A DNA stretch of 43,378 nucleotides from Oscillospiraceae bacterium (GTDB taxonomy: Bacteria; Bacillota; Clostridia; Oscillospirales; Acutalibacteraceae): the NCBI GenBank assembly GCA_015066005.1, contig SVPF01000022.1:1-43378 (forward strand), read 5' to 3'. The position numbers were made by a program, and so were the translations under genes. How positions within the stretch are numbered: position 1 is the stretch's first letter; every line of letters begins with the position of its first letter. The notes beneath the pieces were generated by a model. That model did no database searches and was not told the origin of the DNA. It saw only the letters and a program-made list of their open reading frames with translations. Of the stretch, positions 25,048 through 33,050 are shown in pieces.

Positions 25048-26021
25048 TACAGCCAGCCCTCGTTATTTTCTTTATAATTCTTAAGAAGCGTGTCGGCATC
25101 CTTTAAAACCTGCTTCATTTCTTTTTTTGAATATACCGTACCGCCTGCGGCACAAGCGTGACCGCCGCCACGGTACTGTTCGGCCAATTCGCTAACCGTT
25201 ACAAAACGTGAACGGAAGCGAATGCGAATAGCATCATCACCTTCAATAAAAGCAATCCAAATTAAAGAATCGCGAATGGTGTCAAGATAACCTACCGAAG
25301 CGGCGGCATCTTCATTTGAAAGACCAAACCTTTTCTTCATACGCTTAGTTACAAAAATGTATGCTACGCCGTTTTCGGTAAGCTTAATATTATTTTGAAC
25401 ATACGCTTCAAATTTAATGTTTTTAATGTCCTTAAGGTACAAATGCGCATAAAGGGTGTCGGTGTCAATGCCTTGGTTCAGCATCACACCTGCTAATCGC
25501 ATTGTTTCACCGTCAACCTCGCGGTAACGGAAGCGACCCGAATCTGTCACCATTCCTGCATAAATATAGGTTGCGGCTTCGGTATTAATTTTAAGCTCAT
25601 CCTTAAAGGTGTCGTAAAAATCGGCAATCATTTCACAAGCGGAGGAACGGTTTTCCTCAACCCATTCCAAATCACCATAAGATTCAAGCGGAATATGGTG
25701 GTCAATTTTTATAACCTCTTTACACAAAGCAAAATCCTGATTAGAGGCTCGCTTCGCGGTGCCTGTATCAATCACAATGCCAAGAGCGTCCTTATATTCT
25801 TCCCCGCTTAAAAGCTCGTCCTCGGCCCCCAGAAAGCTCATATAATCCGAAAAATCCTTATTTTGAAGCAAAACGGTTTTTTCGGGGAAATTAAGCTTTA
25901 TTAGCGCCTGAAGCCCCTTGGTTGAGCCAACGGCATCACCGTCGGGACGGAAGTGGCGGAAAATTAAAATTTTGTCGTATTCCTTAATTTTATCTAAAAT
26001 TGCCTGCTTTGTTTTTAACAT
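25047..26021 (-). CDS. DHH/DHHA1 phosphoesterase, NrnA-like (copy 2)
   Basis: 324 residues. DHH domain motifs 'IFRHFRPDGDAVGS', 'GIVIDTG' and 'IKIDHHIPLES', and DHHA1 motif 'EQYRGGGHACAAGG'. Relatives of this size (NrnA) degrade 2-5-nt RNA and pAp in the cytoplasm. Start overlaps the previous DHH gene by 7 bp, with AGGAGA upstream. The protein is a clear paralogue of the adjacent copy, sharing layout throughout, yet differing enough to suggest separate substrates. Confidence 0.9.
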   Translation of the reverse strand: MLKTKQAILDKIKEYDKILIFRHFRPDGDAVGSTKGLQALIKLNFPEKTVLLQNKDFSDYMSFLGAEDELLSGEEYKDALGIVIDTGTAKRASNQDFALCKEVIKIDHHIPLESYGDLEWVEENRSSACEMIADFYDTFKDELKINTEAATYIYAGMVTDSGRFRYREVDGETMRLAGVMLNQGIDTDTLYAHLYLKDIKNIKFEAYVQNNIKLTENGVAYIFVTKRMKKRFGLSNEDAAASVGYLDTIRDSLIWIAFIEGDDAIRIRFRSRFVTVSELAEQYRGGGHACAAGGTVYSKKEMKQVLKDADTLLKNYKENNEGWL

Positions 26022-26956
26022 TCAAAATCTCCTAATTCGTTTAAATCGTTAAGCATTTGCATTGCTTCATCACGGTTTTTAAGGGTGGCGCCGCTTGCCT
26101 TTGCGTGACCGCCGCCGCCGTATTTAACGGCAATTGGGTTAATATTATATTTATTTGAGCGAAGCTCAGCCAGAACGCCGTTTTCGGTTTCGGTAAAGTT
26201 TACCCAAACGTTAACCCCTTTAATGTCACCCATTGTGCCAACCATTGCGCGCGAAATTGTAAAGGTGTCGGCTTCATAGCTCTCAGCCTCTTCCTTAGTG
26301 GTATAAATATAAGCCACGTTTTTGTCAGTAAACTGAATTTTCAGCACAAACTGCGCACGAAGGCGAATAAACGAAAAATCGTCCGCATAAAGCTGAGCGT
26401 AGATTTCGTTTGTGTCAAATTCGGCTTTCATAAGGTGGGATGCTAAACGGAAGGTGTTTGCGTTTGTGCTGTCATACCTAAAGCGGCCTGAATCGGTTAC
26501 CATACCTGTGTAAAGCGACTTTGCCGCCAATTTAGAAAGCCTAAGACCACTTTCAATTGCAAATTCGGTCACTAAACCACAACAACTTTCGTAACTTGTG
26601 TCGGTAACCTCAATATCGCAAATTTCTTCACAAAAAATGTGGTGGTCAATTCTAACGGTTTTTTGGGCCTTTTTATAGCGGTCATCACTTATAAGAGCAG
26701 CGGCCGAGGTATCAAGCACGATGGCAAGCGCATTTTCGTAAACGCTGTCATCAATTTCATCCATTACACTGCCTTCCATAAAGCCGTAACGCTTTGAGCC
26801 ATCACCCACGGTATAAACAGTTTTAGTGGGGAAATTTTCTTGAATAATTTCCCTCATACCAATTTGGCTGCCCAAAGCATCGCCATCGGGGTTATTGTGG
26901 CGGTGAATAATTATAGTATCAAATTCTTTAATAGCATCTAAAATTTTTTCAAACAT
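26015..26956 (-). CDS. DHH/DHHA1 phosphoesterase, NrnA-like (copy 1)
   Basis: 313 residues from ATG 26956 (GAGAAAAG upstream); a GTG at 26968, directly after the dGTPase-like stop, is an alternative start that would add four residues. Motifs: 'IIHRHNNPDGDALGSQIG', 'AIVLDTSAAA', 'VRIDHHIFCEE' (the DHH), and 'VKYGGGGHAKASGA' (DHHA1). Expected to hydrolyse short oligoribonucleotides or pAp. Tandem with a second copy just downstream. Confidence 0.9.
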   Translation of the reverse strand: MFEKILDAIKEFDTIIIHRHNNPDGDALGSQIGMREIIQENFPTKTVYTVGDGSKRYGFMEGSVMDEIDDSVYENALAIVLDTSAAALISDDRYKKAQKTVRIDHHIFCEEICDIEVTDTSYESCCGLVTEFAIESGLRLSKLAAKSLYTGMVTDSGRFRYDSTNANTFRLASHLMKAEFDTNEIYAQLYADDFSFIRLRAQFVLKIQFTDKNVAYIYTTKEEAESYEADTFTISRAMVGTMGDIKGVNVWVNFTETENGVLAELRSNKYNINPIAVKYGGGGHAKASGATLKNRDEAMQMLNDLNELGDFEC

Positions 26957-26968
26957 GGCTTTTCTCAC

Positions 26969-28165
26969 TTAATCGTCAAAATATCCCCTGTAAACCACGG
27001 GGTAATCAGCATTCGGGAACATATATTTATGCAGCTCAATAAAATAATCGTCGGTCATACTTGCAATAAAGTCAACAACTATCTGATTAGGCTCGTTCTT
27101 TTCATATGGTGTTTTAGGCGGGTTGCGAAGCGCCTTAACATAATTTATATGCTTGGTGAAAATGGGCGAATAGGTTTTTTGAAGCCTTAAATCCTCCAAA
27201 AGCTGACCGTAAATGTCAGCCATCATAGGCTTTACGGTAACATCAAGCCGTGCATCATTAGCGGCGTGGTTGTAAATTTTTTCATAATTATCCTTTTTAG
27301 ATTCCTTAAGCGCCGCAAAATGCTTTTTATCCATTTTAATATATGGCTTGCCGTAGCTGTTTTCAATGATGTTAACCATTAAATTGTTTATAATTTCAGA
27401 ATTTAACGAGCCAATATCTTCATTATAAAAATCATTAGCGGTAACGGTTTTAGAAATTATGGCATCCTGACGGTCACGGCCGAGGTATGCAATAATATCC
27501 GAAATTTTAACCACCGCGCCTTCAAGGGTTGAAGGCGCTATTTTATTGGCAAAATTCCTATCCTGCGCGCATTTTTCCATAATGTCGTCAAATTCCTCAA
27601 AGCCTGATAATTTCGCAGGATAATATTCCTCAAGCTCAATTTCGCCGTTGTGGGCGGCAATACCGTCAAGGGTTTGAAGGGTAAGGTTGCAGGAATAAAT
27701 TTTATCAAGCACCCGAACAGAATGAATATTATGAAGAAAACGGCGGCCTGTGTGGGCGCGGTATAATTCGTCAAGATATTTTTCGCCCGAATGTGCAAAT
27801 GCAGGGTGGCCAATGTCGTGACCAAGCGCTATGGATTCGATAAGCTCCTGATTCAAATGCAATGCGCCGCCTATGGTACGTGCAATGCGCGAAACAAACT
27901 GCACGTGTAAAAAACGGCGGGTAATGTCGTCATTTTTCCAAAGTGAATACACCTGTGTTTTATCGGCATAACGGCTGTAAAAAGGGCAATGCAAAATTTT
28001 ATCACTGTCACGCACAAAGGGTGTGCGCCAAATGTTAGACTTATCCACCGTGGTATCCCTGCGGTAAGCATCCTTATCATCAATGCCAAACTTTTTAAAG
28101 GTTGACGTTTGCTTTTCATATTCCATTTGTTTTACCAAAGCATCGGTTAACTGTTCCTTGCGCAA
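26969..28165 (-). CDS. HD-domain dGTP triphosphohydrolase-like protein
   Basis: 398 residues from TTG 28165, which has GGGTGGG 7 nt upstream; the in-frame GTG at 28177 lies inside that site. HD metal motif 'GHDIGHPAFAHSGEKYLDEL' with upstream His in 'RFLHVQFVSRIARTIGGALHL', diagnostic of dGTPase/Dgt-like proteins. 'KISDIIAYLGRDRQDA' carries the last Asp of the HD site. It would split dNTPs to the nucleoside and triphosphate, or act on other nucleotides. First gene of a four-gene nucleotide-turnover operon, with a promoter at 28207-28234. Confidence 0.9.
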   Translation of the reverse strand: MRKEQLTDALVKQMEYEKQTSTFKKFGIDDKDAYRRDTTVDKSNIWRTPFVRDSDKILHCPFYSRYADKTQVYSLWKNDDITRRFLHVQFVSRIARTIGGALHLNQELIESIALGHDIGHPAFAHSGEKYLDELYRAHTGRRFLHNIHSVRVLDKIYSCNLTLQTLDGIAAHNGEIELEEYYPAKLSGFEEFDDIMEKCAQDRNFANKIAPSTLEGAVVKISDIIAYLGRDRQDAIISKTVTANDFYNEDIGSLNSEIINNLMVNIIENSYGKPYIKMDKKHFAALKESKKDNYEKIYNHAANDARLDVTVKPMMADIYGQLLEDLRLQKTYSPIFTKHINYVKALRNPPKTPYEKNEPNQIVVDFIASMTDDYFIELHKYMFPNADYPVVYRGYFDD

Positions 28166-28206
28166 GAAAAATCCCACCCTTTTAAATAGTTAGTTTAATC
28201 ATAAAT

Positions 28207-28234
28207 ATTATACCATAAAATACTTTTATTGTAA
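28207..28234 (-). promoter_or_regulatory. Promoter of the dGTPase-surE operon
   Basis: Minus strand: -35 TTACAA (28229-28234), 16-bp spacer, -10 TATAAT (28207-28212), about 42 bp before the start codon. Confidence 0.75.
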
Positions 28235-28257
28235 ATGTAATTATTTTATTGTATAAT
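28229..28257 (+). promoter_or_regulatory. Promoter of the radical SAM gene
   Basis: -35 TTGTAA (28229-28234), 17-bp spacer, -10 TATAAT (28252-28257). Its -35 hexamer occupies exactly the same six base pairs as that of the divergent promoter. Confidence 0.8.
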
Positions 28258-28276
28258 ACTAAAGCGAGGTGAAAAA

Positions 28277-29107
28277 ATGAAACGGTTTAAAAAGGCTTAT
28301 ATTGAAATTTCAAATATTTGTAACCTTAGCTGCAGCTTTTGTCCCGGCACGAAAAGACTGCCGAAAATAATGACAACTAAAGATTTTACAGCGGTTATTA
28401 AAAAGGTTGCCCCTTTTACCGATTATGTTTATTTTCACCTTTTGGGTGAACCGCTTTTACACCCAAATTTAGAAGAATTTTTAAAAATTGCCGAAAATTA
28501 CGGCTTAAAGGTAATTATTACCACTAACGGCACACTTTTAAAAGAAAAAAGTGAAGTTTTGCTTAATTCAAATTCGCATTATAAAACGGTTATTTCACTT
28601 CACAGCTTTGAAGCAAACCAAGGCCAAAATTTTAGTGATTATATTAACGACTGCCTTGATTATGCAAAGGCGGCCGAGGGCAAAAAAATTGTGGTGCTAA
28701 GGCTTTGGAACAGCGGCGGCGAGGATAAGCTTAACAGTGAAATTTTAGAAAAAATTGAAGACCGCTTCCCTTCCCCATGGCGTGATACCCGCGGCGGCAA
28801 GCAAATTGGCGATAACCTTTACATTCAGTTTGGCGATAAATTCGACTGGCCCGATATTGACAGCCCCACCGAAAGTGAAACCGCCTTTTGCTACGGACTT
28901 CGTGACCAAATTGGTGTTTTATGCGATGGCACGGTTGTGCCCTGCTGTTTAGATAATAACGGCCAAATAAACCTTGGAAACATTTTTGAAAGCAATTTGG
29001 GTGAAATTATAAATTCACCCCGCGCATTAAACATTTATAACGGCTTTTCAAACCGAAAAGCCTGTGAAGAGCTTTGCAAAAAATGCACCTTTGCAAGAAA
29101 ATTTTAA
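28277..29107 (+). CDS. Radical SAM/SPASM-type protein
   Basis: 276 residues. Cluster motif 'CNLSCSFCPG' (Cys15, Cys19, Cys22; CxxxCxxC) at the start, 'FHLLGEPLLHPNLEEFL' and 'ITTNGTLL' as in the SAM-binding barrel, then a Cys-rich SPASM-like tail: 'AFCYGLRDQIGVLCDGTVVPCC' and 'CEELCKKC'. Such proteins use an iron-sulfur cluster and S-adenosylmethionine for radical chemistry, often on peptides or as maturases. No peptide precursor gene is next to it, so the substrate is unknown. AGCGAGGTG before ATG. Confidence 0.88.
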   Translation: MKRFKKAYIEISNICNLSCSFCPGTKRLPKIMTTKDFTAVIKKVAPFTDYVYFHLLGEPLLHPNLEEFLKIAENYGLKVIITTNGTLLKEKSEVLLNSNSHYKTVISLHSFEANQGQNFSDYINDCLDYAKAAEGKKIVVLRLWNSGGEDKLNSEILEKIEDRFPSPWRDTRGGKQIGDNLYIQFGDKFDWPDIDSPTESETAFCYGLRDQIGVLCDGTVVPCCLDNNGQINLGNIFESNLGEIINSPRALNIYNGFSNRKACEELCKKCTFARKF

Positions 29108-29137
29108 AACGGATAGCCCATGCGGGTTATCCGTTTT
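29106..29137. terminator. Bidirectional terminator
   Basis: Arms AAAACGGATA (29106-29115) and TATCCGTTTT (29128-29137) with inner CCC/GGG pairing, lying between the converging radical SAM and FAD oxidoreductase genes. Confidence 0.92.
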
Positions 29138-30425
29138 TCTTTCTATTCGCAGGGCCGTCTAAAATATTGCCACCATTGTCAAATCTTGACCCGTGACAGC
29201 TGCAGTCCCAAGAATGCTCTGCTTTGTTCCACTTAAGCTTGCAACCCAAATGCGTACAACGTTTTTTAGAAAAACCCACAAGACCGTTTACCGCTTCAGC
29301 GCTATTAACCAAAAGCTGTTTTCTAAAAATTGAACGTGAGGGCGAAAACACTTCACAATATTTATTTTCACACCCCAAAACCATATCACAAAGCATTTCG
29401 GCCGCCACTATTGACGAGGTCATACCCCATTTGTTAAAACCTGTTGCAACCAGTAAATTGTTTTTAAATCGCGAATAATAGCCAATGTAGGGTATATCAT
29501 CAAGGGTTTTGCAGTCCTGTGTGGCCCAATAAATTTTTTCCTGTGCGTCAGGGATTTTTTCATTCACAAAAGCACGAAGCCTGTTAAAACCGCACTCACC
29601 CTTGCCTGTTCTGTGTCCGTAACCGCCCAACAGCAATAACCCGTTATAATTTCGAAAGGATAACCTATTATCACATTCATCAACATACATTCCTTTATAA
29701 TCGGGAGCATTTTCAAGCGCCAAAACATAGCTTCGGCTTTGATACATTTTTAAAAAATATAACCCATATTTATCAATAAACGGAAAATGGGTTGTAACAA
29801 TTATTTTTTTAGCCCTTACACTGCCGTTTTCACAAATTGCGGTACTATTTTCAATTTTTAAAACACGACTGTTTTCATAAACGTTAAGCCCCTTGCTTAT
29901 TGCGCTTAAAAACATTATTGGGTTAAACTGCGCTTGGTTTTTAAACTCTACTGCACCAACCGTTTTAAGCGGCAAGGGTAAATCCTTTACAAAATTGCTT
30001 CCAAAGCCCAAAGAATCTAACGCAATAAACTCTTTTTCAAGCTTTTCTGAATTATTGAGCGAATAAACAAACGAACTGCTTTTTTCAAAATTACAGTCAA
30101 ATTCACGGCTTAAGGCTTCAAAACGGCTAATTGCGTTTTGGTTGGCTTCAAGGTAAAGCTGTGTTTTTTCTTTACCAAAGCGTTTAATCATTTCGGCAAA
30201 TATAAGCCCATGCTGTGAGGTGATTTTTGCCGTAGTGTTCATTGTTGTAGCATTTGCAATTTTATTAGCTTCCAAAAGGATATAATTTACACCCTTTTGA
30301 TGTAAAAAATAAGCAGTCAAAATGCCGCACATTCCACCGCCGATTATTAAAACGTCAGTATTGCGACTGCCTTTTAAAGCTTCATAATGCTGAAAATCGG
30401 CGCTTTCCTGCCAAAGTGATTTCAT
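29127..30425 (-). CDS. FAD-dependent oxidoreductase with C-terminal Rieske domain
   Basis: 432 residues. N-terminal dinucleotide motif 'DVLIIGGGMCGILTAYFL' and DAO-type fold; near the end 'TGFNKWGMTSSIVAAEML' completes FAD binding. The C-terminal Rieske [2Fe-2S] site is 'CTHLGC' plus 'CSCHGSRF' (Cys-X-His and Cys-X2-His). Such fusions are usual in Bacillus and Clostridia (YhfW-like); physiological substrate unknown. The protein ends only about 16 residues after the last His ('ILDGPANRKKNG'), with the stop inside the terminator hairpin, shorter than relatives I know of, so the tail may be trimmed. Confidence 0.9.
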   Translation of the reverse strand: MKSLWQESADFQHYEALKGSRNTDVLIIGGGMCGILTAYFLHQKGVNYILLEANKIANATTMNTTAKITSQHGLIFAEMIKRFGKEKTQLYLEANQNAISRFEALSREFDCNFEKSSSFVYSLNNSEKLEKEFIALDSLGFGSNFVKDLPLPLKTVGAVEFKNQAQFNPIMFLSAISKGLNVYENSRVLKIENSTAICENGSVRAKKIIVTTHFPFIDKYGLYFLKMYQSRSYVLALENAPDYKGMYVDECDNRLSFRNYNGLLLLGGYGHRTGKGECGFNRLRAFVNEKIPDAQEKIYWATQDCKTLDDIPYIGYYSRFKNNLLVATGFNKWGMTSSIVAAEMLCDMVLGCENKYCEVFSPSRSIFRKQLLVNSAEAVNGLVGFSKKRCTHLGCKLKWNKAEHSWDCSCHGSRFDNGGNILDGPANRKKNG

Positions 30426-30480
30426 AAAAACAACCCACCTTTAAGAACTATTTTTTCTCAAAAGCGGGTTGTTATTCTTT

Positions 30481-31323
30481 TTACTTAAGGCCAATTCCTA
30501 TTAGCACTTCGTTTGTGGTTGTACCGTTGTATGTATATTGTAATTCTTCTAAACAAAATGGCAAATCGGCACAGTCACAAAGCTTTATAAGCTTATAGTT
30601 TAAGCGTATTCTTTCGGTGTTTTCAATTACCGATGCCTTAATTGAAGGCCTGGTAATTTTTTCAGCATTAGCAATTATATTTTCCACACCGCCAAACTGA
30701 TTAACAAGCACGGCCGCGGTTTTGGGACCTATTTTGTCAGCACCCTTTATATTATCCGCTGTATCCCCTGTAAGTGATTTATAATCGGCATAAAAATCGG
30801 GCAAAATACCAAATTTATTAAAGAAAAATTCAGTATCATAAATTTGGGTGTTATCCCCACGGTAACGCAAAACCTTTACGTTGTTTGTTATAAGCTGAAA
30901 AAAGTCACTGTCGAATGAGGAAATAACAATTTCGTTATTCTTACCGTATTTTAAGGCATACGCCGCTATAACATCATCGGTTTCACAAACGGTGGTTTCG
31001 CAGTGCTTAATGCCCAAAAAATCAAGCGCATTATAAATATCGTTCAGCTGTGTAAAGGGGTTTTCCTCTTCGGACACGGTGTCATAATCAATACGGTTGG
31101 CTTTATAGCTTTCATCCAAATCATTTCGTGGGTTATGCCGTTCGCCGTCAAACAGCACCGCAACGTGCGTGGGCTTTACCATTTTTATTATTTTTAAAAG
31201 CGCACCCGTAAAGCCAAGTGTTCCCTGAATTGCCTTACCGTCTTTATTTACAATTCTGGCAGGCATACCGAAAAACATTTGAAAAAGCAGGTTATGCCCG
31301 TCAACAATTAAAAGCTTATTCAT
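30481..31323 (-). CDS. Stand-alone 5'-3' exonuclease (flap/PIN-type)
   Basis: 280 residues resembling the N-terminal 5'-nuclease domain of DNA polymerase I but without polymerase. Acidic metal-binding residues are in 'LLIVDGHNLLFQMFF', 'AVLFDGERHNPR', 'ETDDVIAAYA' and 'ISSFDSDFFQL'; 'GDTADNIKGADKIGPKTAAVLV' is the helix-hairpin-helix with its Asp. Bacillus YpcP-like proteins of this type remove RNA primers or flaps. Overlaps the GNAT gene by 4 nt. Last gene of the 32699-30481 operon. Confidence 0.92.
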   Translation of the reverse strand: MNKLLIVDGHNLLFQMFFGMPARIVNKDGKAIQGTLGFTGALLKIIKMVKPTHVAVLFDGERHNPRNDLDESYKANRIDYDTVSEEENPFTQLNDIYNALDFLGIKHCETTVCETDDVIAAYALKYGKNNEIVISSFDSDFFQLITNNVKVLRYRGDNTQIYDTEFFFNKFGILPDFYADYKSLTGDTADNIKGADKIGPKTAAVLVNQFGGVENIIANAEKITRPSIKASVIENTERIRLNYKLIKLCDCADLPFCLEELQYTYNGTTTNEVLIGIGLK

Positions 31324-31751
31324 AGGCTTTTTACCATTTTAATGTGGGGTATTCCCGCTTCAATAAATTCCTCCCCAACGGCAATAAAACCAAGCTTTTC
31401 ATAAAAACCTACAGCCGTTTTTTGCGAATTTAAAACAATGCTTTTCACACCGTTTTGTTTGAAATACGAAACGGCATTGTTCATAAGGGAAGCGCCAAGC
31501 CCTTTGTTATGCTCAACCGAAAGCACACGGCCAATATGTATAACTTCGCTATTCTCTTCCAAAAAAGCGCGAAGATATGCCAAAACCTCACCATTTTCTT
31601 CTAAGAAAAGGTGCTGCGACCTATAATCGATATTATCCATATCAAGATACCAGATTTTTTGTTCAAACATAAAAACCTTGGCACGTGCTTTTAAGATTTC
31701 ATAAACCTCACAGCCTGAAAGCTCGCTAAAGCTTTTTGCAACAAATTTCAT
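31320..31751 (-). CDS. GNAT acetyltransferase, ElaA-like
   Basis: 143 residues. 'ILKARAKVFMFEQKIWYLDMDNID' is the ElaA subgroup start; 'IGRVLSVEHNKGLGASLMNNAV' is the acetyl-CoA pyrophosphate loop; 'GFYEKLGFIAVGEEFIEAGIPHIKM' is the C-terminal ElaA signature. Acceptor substrate unknown. Overlaps the exonuclease start by 4 nt and follows the HAD gene by 3 nt. Confidence 0.9.
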   Translation of the reverse strand: MKFVAKSFSELSGCEVYEILKARAKVFMFEQKIWYLDMDNIDYRSQHLFLEENGEVLAYLRAFLEENSEVIHIGRVLSVEHNKGLGASLMNNAVSYFKQNGVKSIVLNSQKTAVGFYEKLGFIAVGEEFIEAGIPHIKMVKSL

Positions 31752-31754
31752 AGC

Positions 31755-32393
31755 TTACAAATATTCCTTCATAATCGGGATAGCTTCATCAAGCGAATTT
31801 AATTCCCTAAACATAATCGCCTTTGCCTCATCGGTAAAGGGGGCAACATCGGCAACACCAATGCACCTCATACCTGCGGCATACCCTGCCTTAATTCCAA
31901 GCGAAGAATCCTCAAATACAAAGCAGTCCTTAGGATCGGCGCCCAAACGCTCGGCCGCAAGTAAAAAAACATCGGGTGCGGGCTTACAGTGCTCTACATC
32001 ATCGCCGCCTGCAAATGCTTCAAAATAATGTAGTATTCCCGTTTCGCCAAGCTTCCAATCGATTTCATACTTAGCCGAGCCTGAAGCCACCGCCATTCTG
32101 ACACCGTTTTGCTTTAAAAAATCCAAAAGCTCTACTGCGCCCTTTTTAAGCTCGGGTGTACCGCTTTTTATTATATATTCACGCATTGCCTTGTCAAAGG
32201 CCAAAAGGTCGATTCCCTTATAATGCGCGGCAAGATAGGCTTCCCAGCCGTCCTTATTCATACCCAAAACATGCGGTATGCTTTCGCCTGCATTTTTAAA
32301 GCCCTGAAGCTCACCCGCATAATCCCACGCGCGAATACAAACGCTTTGGGTATCGGTCAAGGTGCCGTCCATATCAAAAATAACGCTAAACAT
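31755..32393 (-). CDS. HAD-superfamily phosphatase/phosphomutase (beta-PGM-like)
   Basis: 212 residues. Nucleophile motif 'VIFDMDGTLTDTQS', 'MAVASGSAKYEI' (motif II), and 'KPAPDVFLLAAERLGADPKDCFVFEDSSLGIKAG' (motifs III-IV), typical of the beta-phosphoglucomutase-like HAD group. It acts on a small phosphorylated metabolite; which one cannot be said. 9 nt downstream of the Dabb gene in the same operon. Confidence 0.9.
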   Translation of the reverse strand: MFSVIFDMDGTLTDTQSVCIRAWDYAGELQGFKNAGESIPHVLGMNKDGWEAYLAAHYKGIDLLAFDKAMREYIIKSGTPELKKGAVELLDFLKQNGVRMAVASGSAKYEIDWKLGETGILHYFEAFAGGDDVEHCKPAPDVFLLAAERLGADPKDCFVFEDSSLGIKAGYAAGMRCIGVADVAPFTDEAKAIMFRELNSLDEAIPIMKEYL

Positions 32394-32402
32394 AATTTCT
32401 CC

Positions 32403-32699
32403 TTAATTTTCGCAATAATCTATACAGGAACGTGATTCGGTAAAGGGGCGTACAAAATTGTCGGCCACAAAAACGTGCTTTTCGTGTGTAGCGTAATTTT
32501 TAAGCGCCGCTTCATCTGTAAAAACGGAATAAAGCATAACATCCACATTAGAACTTTCAAGCTTTTCGGTTTGCACCTTAATTTCTAAAAGACCGTCAAT
32601 CTGACCGTAAAGACCTTCAAGCTTTTCCTTCATTTGTTTTTTTATTTCATCATTGTTAAATTCGGCCTTTAATTTCCACAAAATGATATGCTTTACCAT
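32403..32699 (-). CDS. Dabb (stress-responsive alpha/beta barrel) domain protein
   Basis: 98 residues from ATG 32699, with AAAGGA upstream; further upstream starts lack a site. 'MVKHIILWKLKAEFNNDEIKKQM' and 'DVMLYSVFTDEAALKNYATHEKH' are hallmarks of the Dabb dimeric ferredoxin-like fold. Members range from plant stress proteins to polyketide cyclases; role here unknown. First gene of the operon Dabb-HAD-GNAT-exonuclease. Confidence 0.88.
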   Translation of the reverse strand: MVKHIILWKLKAEFNNDEIKKQMKEKLEGLYGQIDGLLEIKVQTEKLESSNVDVMLYSVFTDEAALKNYATHEKHVFVADNFVRPFTESRSCIDYCEN

Positions 32700-32728
32700 A
32701 AAACCAATTCCTTTCACATAACAAAAGT

Positions 32729-32757
32729 ATCTTATCATATTTTGCCAATAAATTCAA
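32729..32757 (-). promoter_or_regulatory. Promoter of the Dabb-HAD-GNAT-exonuclease operon
   Basis: Minus strand: -35 TTGAAT (32752-32757), 17-bp spacer, -10 TAAGAT (32729-32734), about 30 bp before the first start codon. Confidence 0.8.
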
Positions 32758-32774
32758 CAAAATAAGCCCTAAAA

Positions 32775-32813
32775 GCAAAAATAATACGGCAAGAAAAACC
32801 TTACCGTATTATT
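32775..32813 (-). terminator. Intrinsic terminator downstream of the HAD-IIA gene
   Basis: Hairpin with arms AATAATACGG (32780-32789) and CCGTATTATT (32804-32813) and inner AAG/CTT; on the minus strand followed by TTTTTG. It would end transcripts from 33051-33851. Confidence 0.8.
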
Positions 32814-32862
32814 ATAATTGATTTCAAATTATAGTTTATCGCTTAGTTAAATTGGCGGCACA

Positions 32863-32937
32863 TCGTAGGGACAATTCACGAATTGTCCGTAAATTACAGC
32901 TATGTACAGGCGGGCGATTCGTGAATCGCCCCTACGA
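32863..32937. repeat. 75-bp nested palindromic (MITE-like) repeat
   Basis: Two 27-bp arms, 32863-32889 and 32911-32937, are inverted copies with four differences. Each arm is itself a palindrome: GGACAATTC-AC-GAATTGTCC on the left and GGGCGATTC-GT-GAATCGCCC on the right. It belongs to the 'GTAGGGGCGATTC' palindromes common in many bacterial genomes. It lies in a 351-bp gap (32700-33050) that otherwise holds one promoter, one terminator, and after 32940 a degenerate repeat-like tract with GTCGCGAAGCGAC; no gene seen there. Confidence 0.85.
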
Positions 32938-33050
32938 ATATACAATTAAATTAATAAAATCAACAATTTTAATCCGTCGCGAAGCGACACCGAACCTCTT
33001 CACTATTACTTCTTACTTATTACCTCGCGTAAGCGATAAACCCCAATTTA

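Noticed and set aside
28277-29107. RiPP biosynthesis locus around the radical SAM/SPASM-like gene
   Set aside because: No short precursor peptide gene, protease or exporter is next to it; neighbours are housekeeping genes on the opposite strand.
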